Numbered from the stretch's first letter, positions 1-9,057 are shown. The stretch: 64,000 bases of DNA from Simiduia litorea (GCF_042853465.1 NZ_AP031497.1:1798001-1862000); one strand, 5' to 3'. Notes: generated by a model from the sequence alone, not told the origin. Program-made: numbers and translations.

Positions 1-24
1 GATAACTTGTTAAGTATCGCTTAG
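1..24 (+). CDS. oadA: C-terminal end of oxaloacetate decarboxylase alpha subunit (partial)
   Basis: Only seven codons and a TAG stop are inside the window, reading DNLLSIA. A tail of this kind (a glycine/aspartate turn, then LL-x-IA) is typical of the C-terminal biotin-carrier domain of the alpha subunit, and oadA normally lies directly upstream of oadB. The stop overlaps the ribosome-binding site of the next gene (AGGAG at 23-27), as expected for an operon. The identification rests mainly on gene context. Confidence 0.5.
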   Translation, partial: DNLLSIA

Positions 25-36
25 GAGCATTGAGTC

Positions 37-1341
37 GTGGATGGAATACTAACGCTCTGGCGTGATTCGGGTGTCTACCATATGCAATCAGGTCAATTGA
101 TCATGATTGCCGTAGGTGTGATGTTGTTGTTTTTAGCGGTGCGCAAAGGTTTTGAACCGCTGCTGCTGGTGCCCATTGGTTTCGGTGGCATTCTGGCCAA
201 CATTCCCGGTGCGGGCCTAGCCATGTCGGCGGTGGAAAACGCAATCTATTTTGCCAAGCCAGAAGTCATGGCCGGCATTGCGCAAGTGATGGGTGTGGTT
301 TATGAGTCGCCGCATCAGTTGCTCGAAGCTTACCACCAGGCTGGCGCTGCGGCTCACGTAGCGGCTATTCAGGTGGCCAACGATGCTAACTATTTTGATG
401 GCATGTTGTATATGTTTTACAACGTTTCCATTGCCAGCGGTGTTGCGCCTTTGCTGATTTTTATGGGAGTGGGGGCGATGACAGATTTTGGTCCGCTCCT
501 AGCAAACCCGCGCACGTTGTTTTTAGGTGCGGCAGCACAGTTTGGCATTTTCGCCACGGTGTTAGGCGCGGTGGGATTGTCGGCCTTGGGGGTGATGGAC
601 TTCACCATTCAGGAGGCTGCCGCTATCGGTATTATCGGTGGCGCTGATGGCCCTACAGCGATTTATGTGACCAGTATGTTAGCACCGGATTTGTTGGGTG
701 CTATTGCGGTGGCAGCCTATTCCTATATGGCGCTGGTTCCCTTAATTCAGCCTCCGATCATGCGCGCGTTAACCACGGTGGAAGAACGCAAAATTAAGAT
801 GGTGCAATTGCGCGCGGTGTCCCGTCGCGAGAAAATTGTTTTTCCCATTGCATTGGTAATACTGGTGGCATTGCTGTTGCCATCGGCGGCGCCTTTGTTG
901 GGCATGTTCTGTTTGGGTAATCTGATGCGCGAGTGCGGCGTGGTCGAGCGCCTAAGCGATACAGCGCAAAATGCCTTGATTAACATCGTGACCATATTCT
1001 TGGGTTTGTCCGTTGGTTCTAAGCTCGCGGCGGATAAATTCTTAGATCCAAAAACTATGGGCATTTTAATCCTCGGTATTATTGCATTCTGTATCGGTAC
1101 CGCTGCGGGCGTGCTGATGGCGAAGTTGATGAATCGCTTTAGTAAGATGCCAATCAACCCATTGATTGGTTCGGCCGGCGTTTCTGCAGTGCCTATGGCG
1201 GCGAGGGTTTCCAACAAAATTGGTTTAGAGGCGAACCCACAAAACTTCTTGCTGATGCATGCGATGGGCCCAAATGTGGCCGGCGTTATTGGTTCAGCCG
1301 TTGCTGCGGGGGTTATGATCTCGATGGTTTCAGGGATGTAG
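37..1341 (+). CDS. oadB: Na+-translocating oxaloacetate decarboxylase, beta subunit
   Basis: Membrane subunit of the biotin-dependent sodium pump. It decarboxylates the carboxybiotin carried by the alpha subunit and exports Na+ across the inner membrane. The 434-residue product has the length of the OadB/GcdB/MmdB family and many hydrophobic segments. The conserved ion-site motif GGADGPT lies near residues 200-206. The start is GTG at 37, preceded by AGGAG at 23-27. The gene follows the apparent end of oadA, and the gamma subunit gene would lie upstream. A strong terminator at 1378-1411 ends the operon. The family also includes methylmalonyl-CoA and glutaconyl-CoA decarboxylase beta subunits, so the substrate is inferred. 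Confidence 0.9.
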   Translation: MDGILTLWRDSGVYHMQSGQLIMIAVGVMLLFLAVRKGFEPLLLVPIGFGGILANIPGAGLAMSAVENAIYFAKPEVMAGIAQVMGVVYESPHQLLEAYHQAGAAAHVAAIQVANDANYFDGMLYMFYNVSIASGVAPLLIFMGVGAMTDFGPLLANPRTLFLGAAAQFGIFATVLGAVGLSALGVMDFTIQEAAAIGIIGGADGPTAIYVTSMLAPDLLGAIAVAAYSYMALVPLIQPPIMRALTTVEERKIKMVQLRAVSRREKIVFPIALVILVALLLPSAAPLLGMFCLGNLMRECGVVERLSDTAQNALINIVTIFLGLSVGSKLAADKFLDPKTMGILILGIIAFCIGTAAGVLMAKLMNRFSKMPINPLIGSAGVSAVPMAARVSNKIGLEANPQNFLLMHAMGPNVAGVIGSAVAAGVMISMVSGM

Positions 1342-1377
1342 CTGGATCGAAGAAGGTCAGGGTTTGCACTGAGCCAA

Positions 1378-1411
1378 CATAAAAAAGCCCGCATTAGCGG
1401 GCTTTTTTATG
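1378..1411. terminator. Bidirectional intrinsic terminator between oadB and degV
   Basis: A perfect inverted repeat with 15-base arms and a four-base loop (ATTA). The GC core GCCCGC/GCGGGC is flanked by A6 on one side and T6 on the other, so it can end transcription of the converging oadB and DegV genes on both strands. Confidence 0.9.
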
Positions 1412-1440
1412 TCTATAAACCTGATCGGGTGCTTCGAAAA

Positions 1441-2388
1441 TCAGTGCTCCTCTCGGGCGAATGCCAGAGAAAAAGCCTTCGGGCCAACGTTGACAGCAGC
1501 CGTTGCCGACATCATCGACAGCATGGTTTTTACGCCTTTTTGTTTAGCGAAGGCTCTGAATGCTACAAGGTCGGGGTTGCTCTGGATGTCTTCCAATAGT
1601 CCGCCATAGCTCATCACGATGGTGTCAGTGGCTAAGCCAGATAGAATTGAGCTCTTTGCGTGTTCGAAGAGATCCTTGAGTGCACCTTGGTAGCCCTTAC
1701 TCTTTTTAAAAGCGTGGGTTTCGCCGTTGTGTAGCTCGATCACTGGGTTAATACCAAAGGTTTCCGCGAGCTTGTAGGAAAGCCAGCTGATTTTATGGTC
1801 GCCTTTGCGCAGGTTGCGGCGCTCGCGCATATAAGAAAGGTCGAAGGGCACTATGTAGCCGTAGACCTTGTCGCGCAAGGTGTTGATACGGGCGATGGCT
1901 TTAGCTTGTGTTTCGCGCTTTTCATGAATGAGTTTGGCAAATTCGGCAACCAATACCGCGTGACCGCTAAACATCGAGTAGCTGTCTAGCATGCGAATAC
2001 GGAAGGGCGTTGGGCGCTGGCTTTTATCGCGAAACTTGGGTTCGTTAATCATCGCCGCTTCAGTGACACGATTATAGACTTGGCTTTTGCGACTGTTGAT
2101 GGTGATCACGTTGACGCGATCGTACTTGGGCAAAAAGTGCTTTTCAAAAATCTGCGTGACATCGTCAACAGAAAGAGGCTCTGATTGCGCCGTGTTGTAG
2201 CGGCTGCGCGAGTGGTCACGGTAAAAGTCTGCCATCGCTATGGTGTTGCGGTCATCTTGGTAGGTGCCGTCGGCGTGATGGATATAAATCGGCAAAATTT
2301 CTATGCCGTGTTTGCAAATAAACTCTGGCGATAAATCACAACTTGAGTCAACTGCAATTCCGATGCGGTTAGAGCTTGAATTTTCCAT
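1441..2388 (-). CDS. DegV family fatty-acid-binding protein
   Basis: DegV proteins are two-domain EDD-fold proteins that bind a fatty acid; in Gram-positive bacteria they serve as FakB carriers for fatty-acid kinase. The N-terminus has the family signature of a beta strand followed by DSSCDLSP, and the length (315 aa) fits. I chose the ATG at 2388 because GAGG lies six bases upstream. An in-frame ATG at 2406 would add six residues but has no ribosome-binding site. No fatty-acid kinase gene is next to it, so the role here is unknown. It converges on oadB across a shared terminator. Confidence 0.85.
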   Translation of the reverse strand: MENSSSNRIGIAVDSSCDLSPEFICKHGIEILPIYIHHADGTYQDDRNTIAMADFYRDHSRSRYNTAQSEPLSVDDVTQIFEKHFLPKYDRVNVITINSRKSQVYNRVTEAAMINEPKFRDKSQRPTPFRIRMLDSYSMFSGHAVLVAEFAKLIHEKRETQAKAIARINTLRDKVYGYIVPFDLSYMRERRNLRKGDHKISWLSYKLAETFGINPVIELHNGETHAFKKSKGYQGALKDLFEHAKSSILSGLATDTIVMSYGGLLEDIQSNPDLVAFRAFAKQKGVKTMLSMMSATAAVNVGPKAFSLAFAREEH

Positions 2389-2536
2389 GACAACCTCGCT
2401 TTCCATAATATGATGTCACTATAGAATTAAAGGCTGGGTAGCGGTATCAGCGCTTTCATCGATTTTCTGACAGGAAAACACAGCAGTGTTTGTACGTTTT
2501 GGCTTACAGACGTGTCGTCAATAACAGCATTGATGG

Positions 2537-3010
2537 TTATTGAGCCCTTTCGTGCAGGCAAATTTCTAAGGTAGCTAAGCCCGAGCTGGCTATTAATTGC
2601 TGACTGAAAACGGGGCCTTGGGCCAAATGTTCGATCTTGTGATTTAAACCGGAGACGGTGGTGGGGCGGCTCAAGTCTAAATTGATGCCGATATCCACTA
2701 AGCCAGGCTTTGCCGCGCCGGTTACCATGTTGGTGATTTCGCCCACAAGATCGCACAACTCATCATCGAGGTTTAGGTGTTCTTCGCCCAGCATTCGTTG
2801 AAAAATGTCGAGAATCAGCTCGCGCGAAAAGCTAATAGCCATGCTGCCGGACATGGAGTCGCTATCCAGTGCAATCAGGCCTGATACGGCGCCACTGGCG
2901 ATGGCATTACTCTTTACGGATTTAGGGCCTGGATTGGTTTCCAATTGCGCCATGGTTAAAAGCACTTGCTCGAGTGCGTTGTAAAATGGCTGAATCAACG
3001 TACTATTCAT
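2537..3010 (-). CDS. CheX-like chemotaxis phosphatase domain protein
   Basis: A stand-alone 157-residue protein of the CheX/CheC family, which dephosphorylates CheY-like receiver domains. The catalytic signature E-x-x-N is visible as EITN at residues 91-94 in the helix LVGEITNMVTGAAK. This is the one-motif arrangement of CheX rather than the two-motif arrangement of CheC. No chemotaxis gene is adjacent, so the partner receiver is unknown and the enzymatic role is inferred from the motif. The upstream ribosome-binding site is weak. Confidence 0.8.
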   Translation of the reverse strand: MNSTLIQPFYNALEQVLLTMAQLETNPGPKSVKSNAIASGAVSGLIALDSDSMSGSMAISFSRELILDIFQRMLGEEHLNLDDELCDLVGEITNMVTGAAKPGLVDIGINLDLSRPTTVSGLNHKIEHLAQGPVFSQQLIASSGLATLEICLHERAQ

Positions 3011-3155
3011 TCACGCAGAACCACTTATCAGCTGACAGGTTGATCCAGTATAGGAATGATTAGGCCCGATACGCGGTTGCACAGGGGATTTTTCACAGAA
3101 CAATAAGTTCTATAGACTAAAGCTAGATATAGCATTTTTAAGAGGGATAGGGATT

Positions 3156-4055
3156 ATGTACTTCAATAAAGCGGTAACGTTCATCGCCTGTTTGGCTGCG
3201 GTGTTTATGAGTGCGCAAGTCCAAGCGCACGATAAAGGTCCAGAGGTGACGATTGATGCGGTTCCAGTGGCTGATGGTATTTTTATGCTAACGGGGTCGG
3301 GCGGTAATTTAGGCCTTAGTGTGGGCGAGGATGGTGCTTTTTTAATCGACGATCAATTTGCACCTTTAACTGAGCAGATCCAAGCTAAAATTGCGACCTT
3401 GTCAGATAAACCGGTTAAGTTTTTGATTAATACCCATTGGCATTTTGATCACACAGGTGGCAATGAGAATTTTGCCAGGCGCGATGCCATTATCGTTGCT
3501 CATCACAATGTGCGCACCCGCCTCGAAGCTGGTGGTGTGATTGAAGCGTTTAAAAAGGAAGTTCCGCCCGCGCCGCGTGTTGCGCTACCAGTAATCACTT
3601 TTGAAGAGTCTTTGAGTTTCCACTTTAATGGCGAAACCATTAACGTGGAACACCCAAAAGCAGCCCATACCGACGGCGACGCCATTGTGTTTTTTGACAA
3701 GGCTAACGTGGTTCACATGGGCGATACCTATTTTAATGGCTTCTATCCTTTTATTGATGCGAGCAGTGGCGGCAACGTATTGGGCGTTATTCAGGCTGTC
3801 GATAATGTGCTTAAAAAAATTGATGCCAAAACTAAAATTATTCCTGGCCATGGTAAGTTAAGTAATAAAGCGGAATTGCAGGCCTACCATGATATGTTGT
3901 CGACCGTTTATGCCGATGTGAAAAAGCTGAAGGCAAAGGGCTTATCTGTGGAAGCGGTAGTTGCGGCTAAGCCTACGGCTAAGTTTGACGCCAAGTGGGG
4001 TGCCGGCTTTCTGGCCCCTGACGTTTGGGTAGCCTTGGTGTATGGGGCTATTTAA
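3156..4055 (+). CDS. Secreted metallo-beta-lactamase-fold hydrolase
   Basis: The product starts with a cleavable signal peptide (basic start, hydrophobic core, likely cleavage after VQA near residue 24) and is therefore probably periplasmic. The zinc-binding motif HWHFDH is at residues 94-99, with further metal ligands expected in AAHTDGD near residue 171 and in PGHG near residue 232. This is the binuclear-zinc MBL fold of class B-like enzymes and many other hydrolases. The substrate cannot be told from sequence, and antibiotic hydrolysis should not be assumed. A GGGA-type ribosome-binding site precedes the ATG. The stop overlaps the next start codon by one base. Confidence 0.85.
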   Translation: MYFNKAVTFIACLAAVFMSAQVQAHDKGPEVTIDAVPVADGIFMLTGSGGNLGLSVGEDGAFLIDDQFAPLTEQIQAKIATLSDKPVKFLINTHWHFDHTGGNENFARRDAIIVAHHNVRTRLEAGGVIEAFKKEVPPAPRVALPVITFEESLSFHFNGETINVEHPKAAHTDGDAIVFFDKANVVHMGDTYFNGFYPFIDASSGGNVLGVIQAVDNVLKKIDAKTKIIPGHGKLSNKAELQAYHDMLSTVYADVKKLKAKGLSVEAVVAAKPTAKFDAKWGAGFLAPDVWVALVYGAI

Positions 4056-4669
4056 TGCGTATTTTTGAAACGAAAACAGCGCCCAATGCCCGCCGAGTGC
4101 GCATGTTTTTGGCGGAGAAACGGCTGTTACCCGACGTTGAATTTGTCCAGGTTGATATTCAATCCGGCGAAAATTTAACTGACGCTTATAAACAAAAAAA
4201 TGTCACCACAAAAATCCCAGTGCTCGAGCTAGACGACGGCACCTATATCGGCGAGTCGATGGCTATTTGTCGTTATTTTGAAGCGCTGCACCCAGAGCCC
4301 TGTCTGTTTGGGCAGACGCCCAAACAGCAGGCCACGATTGAGATGTGGCAGCGCCGTGCGGAGTTTCATTTGTTGTTGCCAGTAGGCATGTGTTTTCAGC
4401 ATACCACCGGCTACTTCAAGGACCGAATGAAACCCGTGGCGGAATATGGCGAAGACTGTGGTCGTCAAGCCTTGGCGTTTATGGAGAGCTTGAATGGACA
4501 CTTGGCCAGTTCGGCGTATCTTGCTGGTGATCAGTTTTCTGTAGCTGATATCACGGCCTTATGCGCCGTGGATTTTGCCCGTGTGGTGAAGTTACGGCCG
4601 GCGCCTGAATGGCAGCATCTGCAGCGTTGGTATCAAGCTGTAAGTGCGCGCCCGAGTGCCAGCTGCTAG
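4055..4669 (+). CDS. Glutathione S-transferase family protein
   Basis: A 204-residue protein with the two-part GST layout. An N-terminal thioredoxin-like domain ends in the glutathione-contact segment KIPVLELDDGTYIGESMAI, with the cis-proline in IPV and the ES pair that binds the gamma-glutamyl group. A helical C-terminal domain contains the N-capping-type element FSVADITAL. The start is the ATG at 4055, inside the TAATG junction with the upstream hydrolase, so the two genes are probably co-translated. The electrophilic substrate is unknown. Confidence 0.85.
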   Translation: MRIFETKTAPNARRVRMFLAEKRLLPDVEFVQVDIQSGENLTDAYKQKNVTTKIPVLELDDGTYIGESMAICRYFEALHPEPCLFGQTPKQQATIEMWQRRAEFHLLLPVGMCFQHTTGYFKDRMKPVAEYGEDCGRQALAFMESLNGHLASSAYLAGDQFSVADITALCAVDFARVVKLRPAPEWQHLQRWYQAVSARPSASC

Positions 4670-5235
4670 CTAAGCCGGTTCAACGTTGACCACCCGGCGG
4701 CAGTTGTTCTCGTCGCTTAAGTGAAAGATCCGCCAGAAGTTGGTTGCTCCGGCCCAAGTCGGTCGACAGGCAAGTTGCTAGTTGACCGCGAGGACTGTCT
4801 TGTAACTCTTGAAAGCTGACGCCTTCCATGCTTAATCAACGCCTTAATATTCAGGTTGTTTTAGTTCCAGTTGAGATGCGAATACTGAGCAAGAATGGCC
4901 GTGGTGAAATGGATGGGCCGTACGCGATAAGCGTCAGCATGGGTTGGATTTTCATGTCGGTCTTGTGCTGCAACATGCCTATAGTCTGATGCCAATCGAA
5001 GATTAAAAGATTGAGCTTTTAGTCGGTGCTGGAGACGCTCGATTTTCGACAGCGCATTATTCTTTTTTACGTCATTAATATACATAGTGATGTGCACCTT
5101 AGGTTAGGTGCACGCTCTTGCTTTGTGTGTCGTTATATTGCATTGGCTGATGCTTTTCTAGTAACGCTTTTGTCACTTTATTTCGCGGATTTTTTTATTG
5201 GGAAATTCCTAGCGGAAGAGAGTCAGCTACGAAGT
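4670..5235. other. Gene-poor intergenic stretch with a palindrome and weak small ORFs
   Basis: No gene is convincing here. A minus-strand ORF of 49 codons (4680-4829) and one of 78 codons (4861-5097) lack a good ribosome-binding site and a recognisable motif. The most definite structure is a perfect inverted repeat, GTGCACCT / AGGTGCAC, at 5092-5113 with a six-base loop. The end next to the HD-GYP gene (about 5150-5220) is AT-rich. The stretch may be decayed sequence. Confidence 0.5.
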
Positions 5236-6594
5236 TCACAGGTTGCTGGGTAGTGCCTCGCTGGCGCCGAAGAGTTCTTCTGCGGCGGCTTTTAAGTCGC
5301 CCTGTTGTGGCGTTAAATCATCGAGTACTCGCAGCAGTAAGTTCTTCAGGTGCAGGAGCTGGTTGTCGATTTGATCGTACATAACACCTACCTCCAACAG
5401 CTGTTCTAACTCATCGGGCTTTGGCGAGACGGTCATTTCTATCAGCCATGCTTTGTGCTCTTCTTGCAGTAATCCGGCGCGCACAATCGATATCGCTAGA
5501 CGGCCTAGCATGGACGCTATTGAACGGTTAAGTGGATGTTTTGTGCTGGTAATTACTTTGCGCGCAAGTGTTCGAATAGCCTCAAAATAGGGTTGAATCT
5601 GCTGGTGGCGGTTTAATAGCGCTTGCGCGTCGGCGCCTCGAGTCGGTGGCTGTTGCGGCTTTGGGTATTTTTGAAACAAAATGGCGGTGGCTTTAAAGAC
5701 GGCTTCAAAGTGCAAATGGTCATTCAGTTTTAGAGCAGCCAATATCATGCGATGTGTATGTTGGTCGTAGCCAGCATAGGCCTTATAGCTGGTCACTATG
5801 TCGTCGGCTATGCCGATAATTTGCGAGCTAATACTAAGCTCATCGCCAAATTTTTGATGTGGGTAGCCGGTGCCATCGGTGCGCTCGTGATGATCAATAA
5901 CGGCCGCGGCCACTTCCTTTGGTAGGTCGGCGACCGAGTCTAAAAATCGCTTCGCAATAATGGGGTGTGCCAGTAGAGAGTGCCATTGGGTGCGGGTAAA
6001 ATCTTGCTTTTTGTGGGCAAGTTCGTTGGGTATGTAAAGAAATCCACAATCGTGGGTTAATGCCGCCATAAAAATGATTTGCTGCTCTCGCTCCGAGCGC
6101 TTCATTTGCATCGCGATGGCAAGGCTTGCCAGCGCGGTAAAGACACTATCGTTGTAGATGTCGTGTAGTCGGTTTGCCAACACCGTTAAGGTTTGCTTTA
6201 TTAACGGAAATTTACCGTAATAGCTACACATCTTTTTTAGGTTGCTTATATAGTCATCCGAGCCTGTAACGACTTGCAGCCCTGGCACTGTGCTGCCAAA
6301 TTTCTTCATGTAGTTGAATAGTTTTTCTGCATTGTAAGTTTCGGATAGTTCAATGCTCTGTTCGATTGGCTTGATTAGCTTGTGTTGGATGATTTTTTGC
6401 GCGCGTTGCTCACATATATCCTCGCCCTTTTTGAGAATGATCGCGCCCTGTTTATTGCAGATGTCTTCCTTGGCAAGTACCTTTTGGGTTTGATTCAGCT
6501 CTACGAGGTGTTGACAGAAAAAGGGGCTGCCATCTTGTTGGCTCGCATCCTGAATGGCCTTTCTTTCGAGTAGATAGTGCGTTGTTGGGTTCAT
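5236..6594 (-). CDS. HD-GYP domain protein, probable c-di-GMP phosphodiesterase
   Basis: HD-GYP enzymes hydrolyse the second messenger c-di-GMP. In this 452-residue protein the HD pair is at residues 181-182 (THDCGFLYIPNEL) and the signature HHERTDGTGYP at 235-245, so both metal-binding and GYP motifs are intact. The first 100 residues contain no recognisable sensor domain. No membrane segment is obvious, so the protein is likely cytoplasmic. A second HD-GYP gene lies close by at 7375-8625 on the same strand, separated by an Lrp-type regulator. Catalytic activity is inferred from motifs. Confidence 0.88.
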   Translation of the reverse strand: MNPTTHYLLERKAIQDASQQDGSPFFCQHLVELNQTQKVLAKEDICNKQGAIILKKGEDICEQRAQKIIQHKLIKPIEQSIELSETYNAEKLFNYMKKFGSTVPGLQVVTGSDDYISNLKKMCSYYGKFPLIKQTLTVLANRLHDIYNDSVFTALASLAIAMQMKRSEREQQIIFMAALTHDCGFLYIPNELAHKKQDFTRTQWHSLLAHPIIAKRFLDSVADLPKEVAAAVIDHHERTDGTGYPHQKFGDELSISSQIIGIADDIVTSYKAYAGYDQHTHRMILAALKLNDHLHFEAVFKATAILFQKYPKPQQPPTRGADAQALLNRHQQIQPYFEAIRTLARKVITSTKHPLNRSIASMLGRLAISIVRAGLLQEEHKAWLIEMTVSPKPDELEQLLEVGVMYDQIDNQLLHLKNLLLRVLDDLTPQQGDLKAAAEELFGASEALPSNL

Positions 6595-6815
6595 GCGGCG
6601 CGCGGGTCCTTTGCTGGTAACGTGAGCCTTTTCCTAGTTATATGGCTATTTCCGGTGATTAGTTTAGTTGATCATTCGCCGTAGAGATGTCTTTGTGCGC
6701 AAATACTCGCTGCAAAAGTCATGGCTACCATAACAGTTTTGTTACTGGGGGCCTGATTACACCTGTGGCTTGATCGCACAGAAAGTGTAGCAGGCGAAAT
6801 CAGGGGGAGGGCTTG

Positions 6816-7274
6816 TTAGGTGGGAAGTACGTGCGAGAGCTTGACGGTTTGTAGGCTAAAGGTCGAAACGATGTTTTTAACACCGGGGAATTTTAGGATT
6901 CTACGCATGCTGATATCGGCGAAGTCGTCGATATTTTTTGCCACCACACGCAGGAGAAAGTCGTAGTCGCCGCTAGTGGCGTAGCACTCCATGATGTTGT
7001 CTTCTAATTCAACAGCCCTAAGGAAGGCCTCCGTATCGGGTTCCGAGCGTTGATCGAGAGTGACTTGTACGAAGGCTGTAACGTCTAAGCCGAGTTTGCG
7101 TTGGTCGACAATGGCGGCGTAATTGGAGATGACACCGGTGTCTTCAAGTTGCTTTACACGGCGAAAGCAGGGGGATTCTGACAAGCCGACCTTTTGTGCC
7201 AGCTCGACATTGCTGGTGCGACCATTTTGCTGCAGAGCCCTGAGGATACGCCTTTCACTTTCACTAAATTTCAT
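6816..7274 (-). CDS. Lrp/AsnC family transcriptional regulator
   Basis: A feast/famine-type regulator of 152 residues. An N-terminal winged helix-turn-helix (residues about 5-55, with SNVELAQKVGLSESPCFRRVKQLE as two separate helices) is followed by the alpha/beta RAM/AsnC_trans_reg domain that binds amino acids and forms oligomers. The frame is open further upstream, but the ATG at 7274 gives the standard family start (MKFSESERRIL) and length, and the extension would run towards the upstream HD-GYP gene. Its target and effector are unknown. Confidence 0.92.
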   Translation of the reverse strand: MKFSESERRILRALQQNGRTSNVELAQKVGLSESPCFRRVKQLEDTGVISNYAAIVDQRKLGLDVTAFVQVTLDQRSEPDTEAFLRAVELEDNIMECYATSGDYDFLLRVVAKNIDDFADISMRRILKFPGVKNIVSTFSLQTVKLSHVLPT

Positions 7275-7374
7275 GGCGGAATTCGTCACAATCTGTTCGA
7301 AAACTGCAATTATACGTGTAATGTTGGCTGAAGTCAGGCGGATTACCAAGGCGGGTTGGTAGTGGTCGAGGGTT

Positions 7375-8625
7375 TTAACCAATCGCGAAATTGAGCCCTT
7401 TGGCTTTAAACTCGCGCAGGTGAATACCAAAGCTGCCATCGACGTGGAGCTGTTTAATTAAGTGGTCTTCACTCAATTCGCCGCGGCCAATGAGGGATAA
7501 GTCGATAAACTCTTGTTTACAGGTCTCTTTATTGACGTCAGTGACACAAATTATTTTAGGTAGATGTTTGGCCTGCTCGTTGGTGGCCAAGACTAGCCCA
7601 AGCCGACCATTGGCGAGCTCGACAATCGTACCCGGCGGGTAGAGACCAACAAACTTAATAAAGGCTAGTGTGAGCTCGGTATCGAATTGCTGGCCGCGTT
7701 GCTCATAAAGAATTTTCAAGGCTTCGGTGGTTGGTCTAGCCGTGGCGTAACAGCGATGACTCGTGATGGCGTCGTAGGTGTCTACAATGGAAATAATTTT
7801 TGATAAGTGGGAAATGTCCTCGCCCTTGAGTTTGCGGGGGTAGCCCGTGCCATCGATGCGCTCGTGGTGCGAGTGCGCTGCATCGATAACTTCTTTGGCG
7901 ATATTTGGGGTTTGTTGCAGTAGATTACGGCCGTGCACAACGTGCGCGGACATGGCTTTAAATTCTTTCGGTGTGAGTTTGCCGGGTTTATTTAGTACGG
8001 CTGGCGCGACGCGCATTTTGCCTACATCGTGCAAGAGGCCGGCGGTGCCGACTTTGTAAAGCTCTTGTTCGGGCAGGCCTAGGTGGCGACCAAAGGCTAT
8101 CGCCAAAATACAGACGTTAAGGCAGTGCTCTGCCGTATATTCGTCTTTATTGCGGATTTTCGACATCCATAGGAGTGCGTCTGGGTTGCGCAATATACTT
8201 TGCACGCAATGATGAACGGTGGCGTCGGCGTCGGGAATCCTAATTGGTGGTCCGGAGGCGGCACTGTTTAAAATATTGTGGGCAACGAGTTTGCTCGTGT
8301 TGTAAATTCCGCGCGCCTGGCGATGCTCTTCTTCGGCACTGACCGATACAGATTGCGTGGGCACTGTAGTTTTTTTGGCCGGCTCTGCCGAAATGGTTAA
8401 AAGCGGGGTAGTTGGGTTGGTGGGAATGGTTTTGGTGGTTACCCAAACATGTTTGCAGTGAGTGCGTAGGGTTTCGATCTGCTCGAGATTCTCAATCTCA
8501 AAGCCCTGCAATAGAAATGGCGTGACTAGCCAGTCACAATCAAGATCAGAGACGAACATGCCCAGCCTTAGTTCATCTATGGTTAATTTACTGCTGTTTT
8601 TAGGGGGGGTGTTTTGTGTGGGCAC
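7375..8625 (-). CDS. DUF3391/HD-GYP protein, probable c-di-GMP phosphodiesterase
   Basis: A 416-residue protein with the common gammaproteobacterial layout: an N-terminal DUF3391 domain (residues about 12-65), a linker, then an HD-GYP domain with HD at 199-200 and HHERIDGTGYP at 253-263. All key residues are present. The start is GTG at 8625, with a weak GAAGAG element upstream. The gene ends about 100 bases before the start of the Lrp-type regulator on the same strand, so cotranscription is possible. The biological output (motility, biofilm) cannot be read from the sequence. Confidence 0.9.
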   Translation of the reverse strand: MPTQNTPPKNSSKLTIDELRLGMFVSDLDCDWLVTPFLLQGFEIENLEQIETLRTHCKHVWVTTKTIPTNPTTPLLTISAEPAKKTTVPTQSVSVSAEEEHRQARGIYNTSKLVAHNILNSAASGPPIRIPDADATVHHCVQSILRNPDALLWMSKIRNKDEYTAEHCLNVCILAIAFGRHLGLPEQELYKVGTAGLLHDVGKMRVAPAVLNKPGKLTPKEFKAMSAHVVHGRNLLQQTPNIAKEVIDAAHSHHERIDGTGYPRKLKGEDISHLSKIISIVDTYDAITSHRCYATARPTTEALKILYEQRGQQFDTELTLAFIKFVGLYPPGTIVELANGRLGLVLATNEQAKHLPKIICVTDVNKETCKQEFIDLSLIGRGELSEDHLIKQLHVDGSFGIHLREFKAKGLNFAIG

Positions 8626-8705
8626 TGGGCTCTTCGAAACATTACTTCAGATTCAAGAGCCAGTTTAGCAAGTCGCTGTGAGCAGAGCCATAGGACTTTA
8701 GAGGC

Positions 8706-8987
8706 TTACTCGTATTTGCACAAATAAGCAGTTTCTACCGTGATTTTGACACCAAATTTTAAATTTGCTTCGACTATGAACGTTTCGCCCTCGGCGATGT
8801 GCTGCCAACTGTCGCTGCCGGGCATTTTTATGTCCATTGAGCCGCTGACTACGGTCATGTATTCCCGTTGGCTGGTGCCAAACTCATATTCGCCTATGGC
8901 CATGACGCCAGTGGTTGCCGGTAGGGTGGCCGTTTGAAAGGCTATGGAAGTAACTTTGCCGTCGAAATAGCTATTAACTTTAAACAT
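8706..8987 (-). CDS. ppnP: Pyrimidine/purine nucleoside phosphorylase PpnP (DUF1255 cupin)
   Basis: A small cupin of 93 residues from the YaiE/PpnP family, which splits nucleosides with phosphate to give the free base and ribose 1-phosphate. Family features visible are the start MFKVNSYFDGKV, the block EYEFGTSQREYMTVVSG, and the C-terminal F-x-V-x-V-x-x-x-x-Y-x-C-x-Y strand. I chose the ATG at 8987, which has AAGGA upstream. A longer in-frame start at 9017 would run into the terminator hairpin of the upstream tRNA gene. Confidence 0.9.
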   Translation of the reverse strand: MFKVNSYFDGKVTSIAFQTATLPATTGVMAIGEYEFGTSQREYMTVVSGSMDIKMPGSDSWQHIAEGETFIVEANLKFGVKITVETAYLCKYE

Positions 8988-9015
8988 TGTGGTTCCTTTT
9001 TTGCGCGAGACGGGC

Positions 9016-9048
9016 ATAAAAAAGCCCCGAATACGGGGTATTCAGGGC
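9016..9048 (-). terminator. Intrinsic terminator of tRNA-Asn
   Basis: On the minus strand a nine-base stem (GCCCTGAAT / ATTCGGGGC, one G-T pair) with a seven-base loop is followed by TTTTTT. It lies just downstream of tRNA-Asn and just upstream of ppnP, separating the two transcripts. Confidence 0.8.
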
Positions 9049-9057
9049 TTCAAAATA

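Noticed and set aside
747..1394. Long antisense ORF (215 codons) across the oadB gene
   Set aside because: It is the mirror of a well-supported membrane-protein gene, has no ribosome-binding site, and its sequence is low-complexity Pro/Thr/Ala text typical of a shadow frame.
3156..4055. Antibiotic-resistance metallo-beta-lactamase
   Set aside because: The HxHxDH fold motif is shared by many hydrolases, and nothing in the sequence or context points to beta-lactam substrates.
4861..5097. Minus-strand ORF of 78 codons in the gene-poor stretch
   Set aside because: No ribosome-binding site, no recognisable domain, and overlapping open frames on the other strand; not better than chance.
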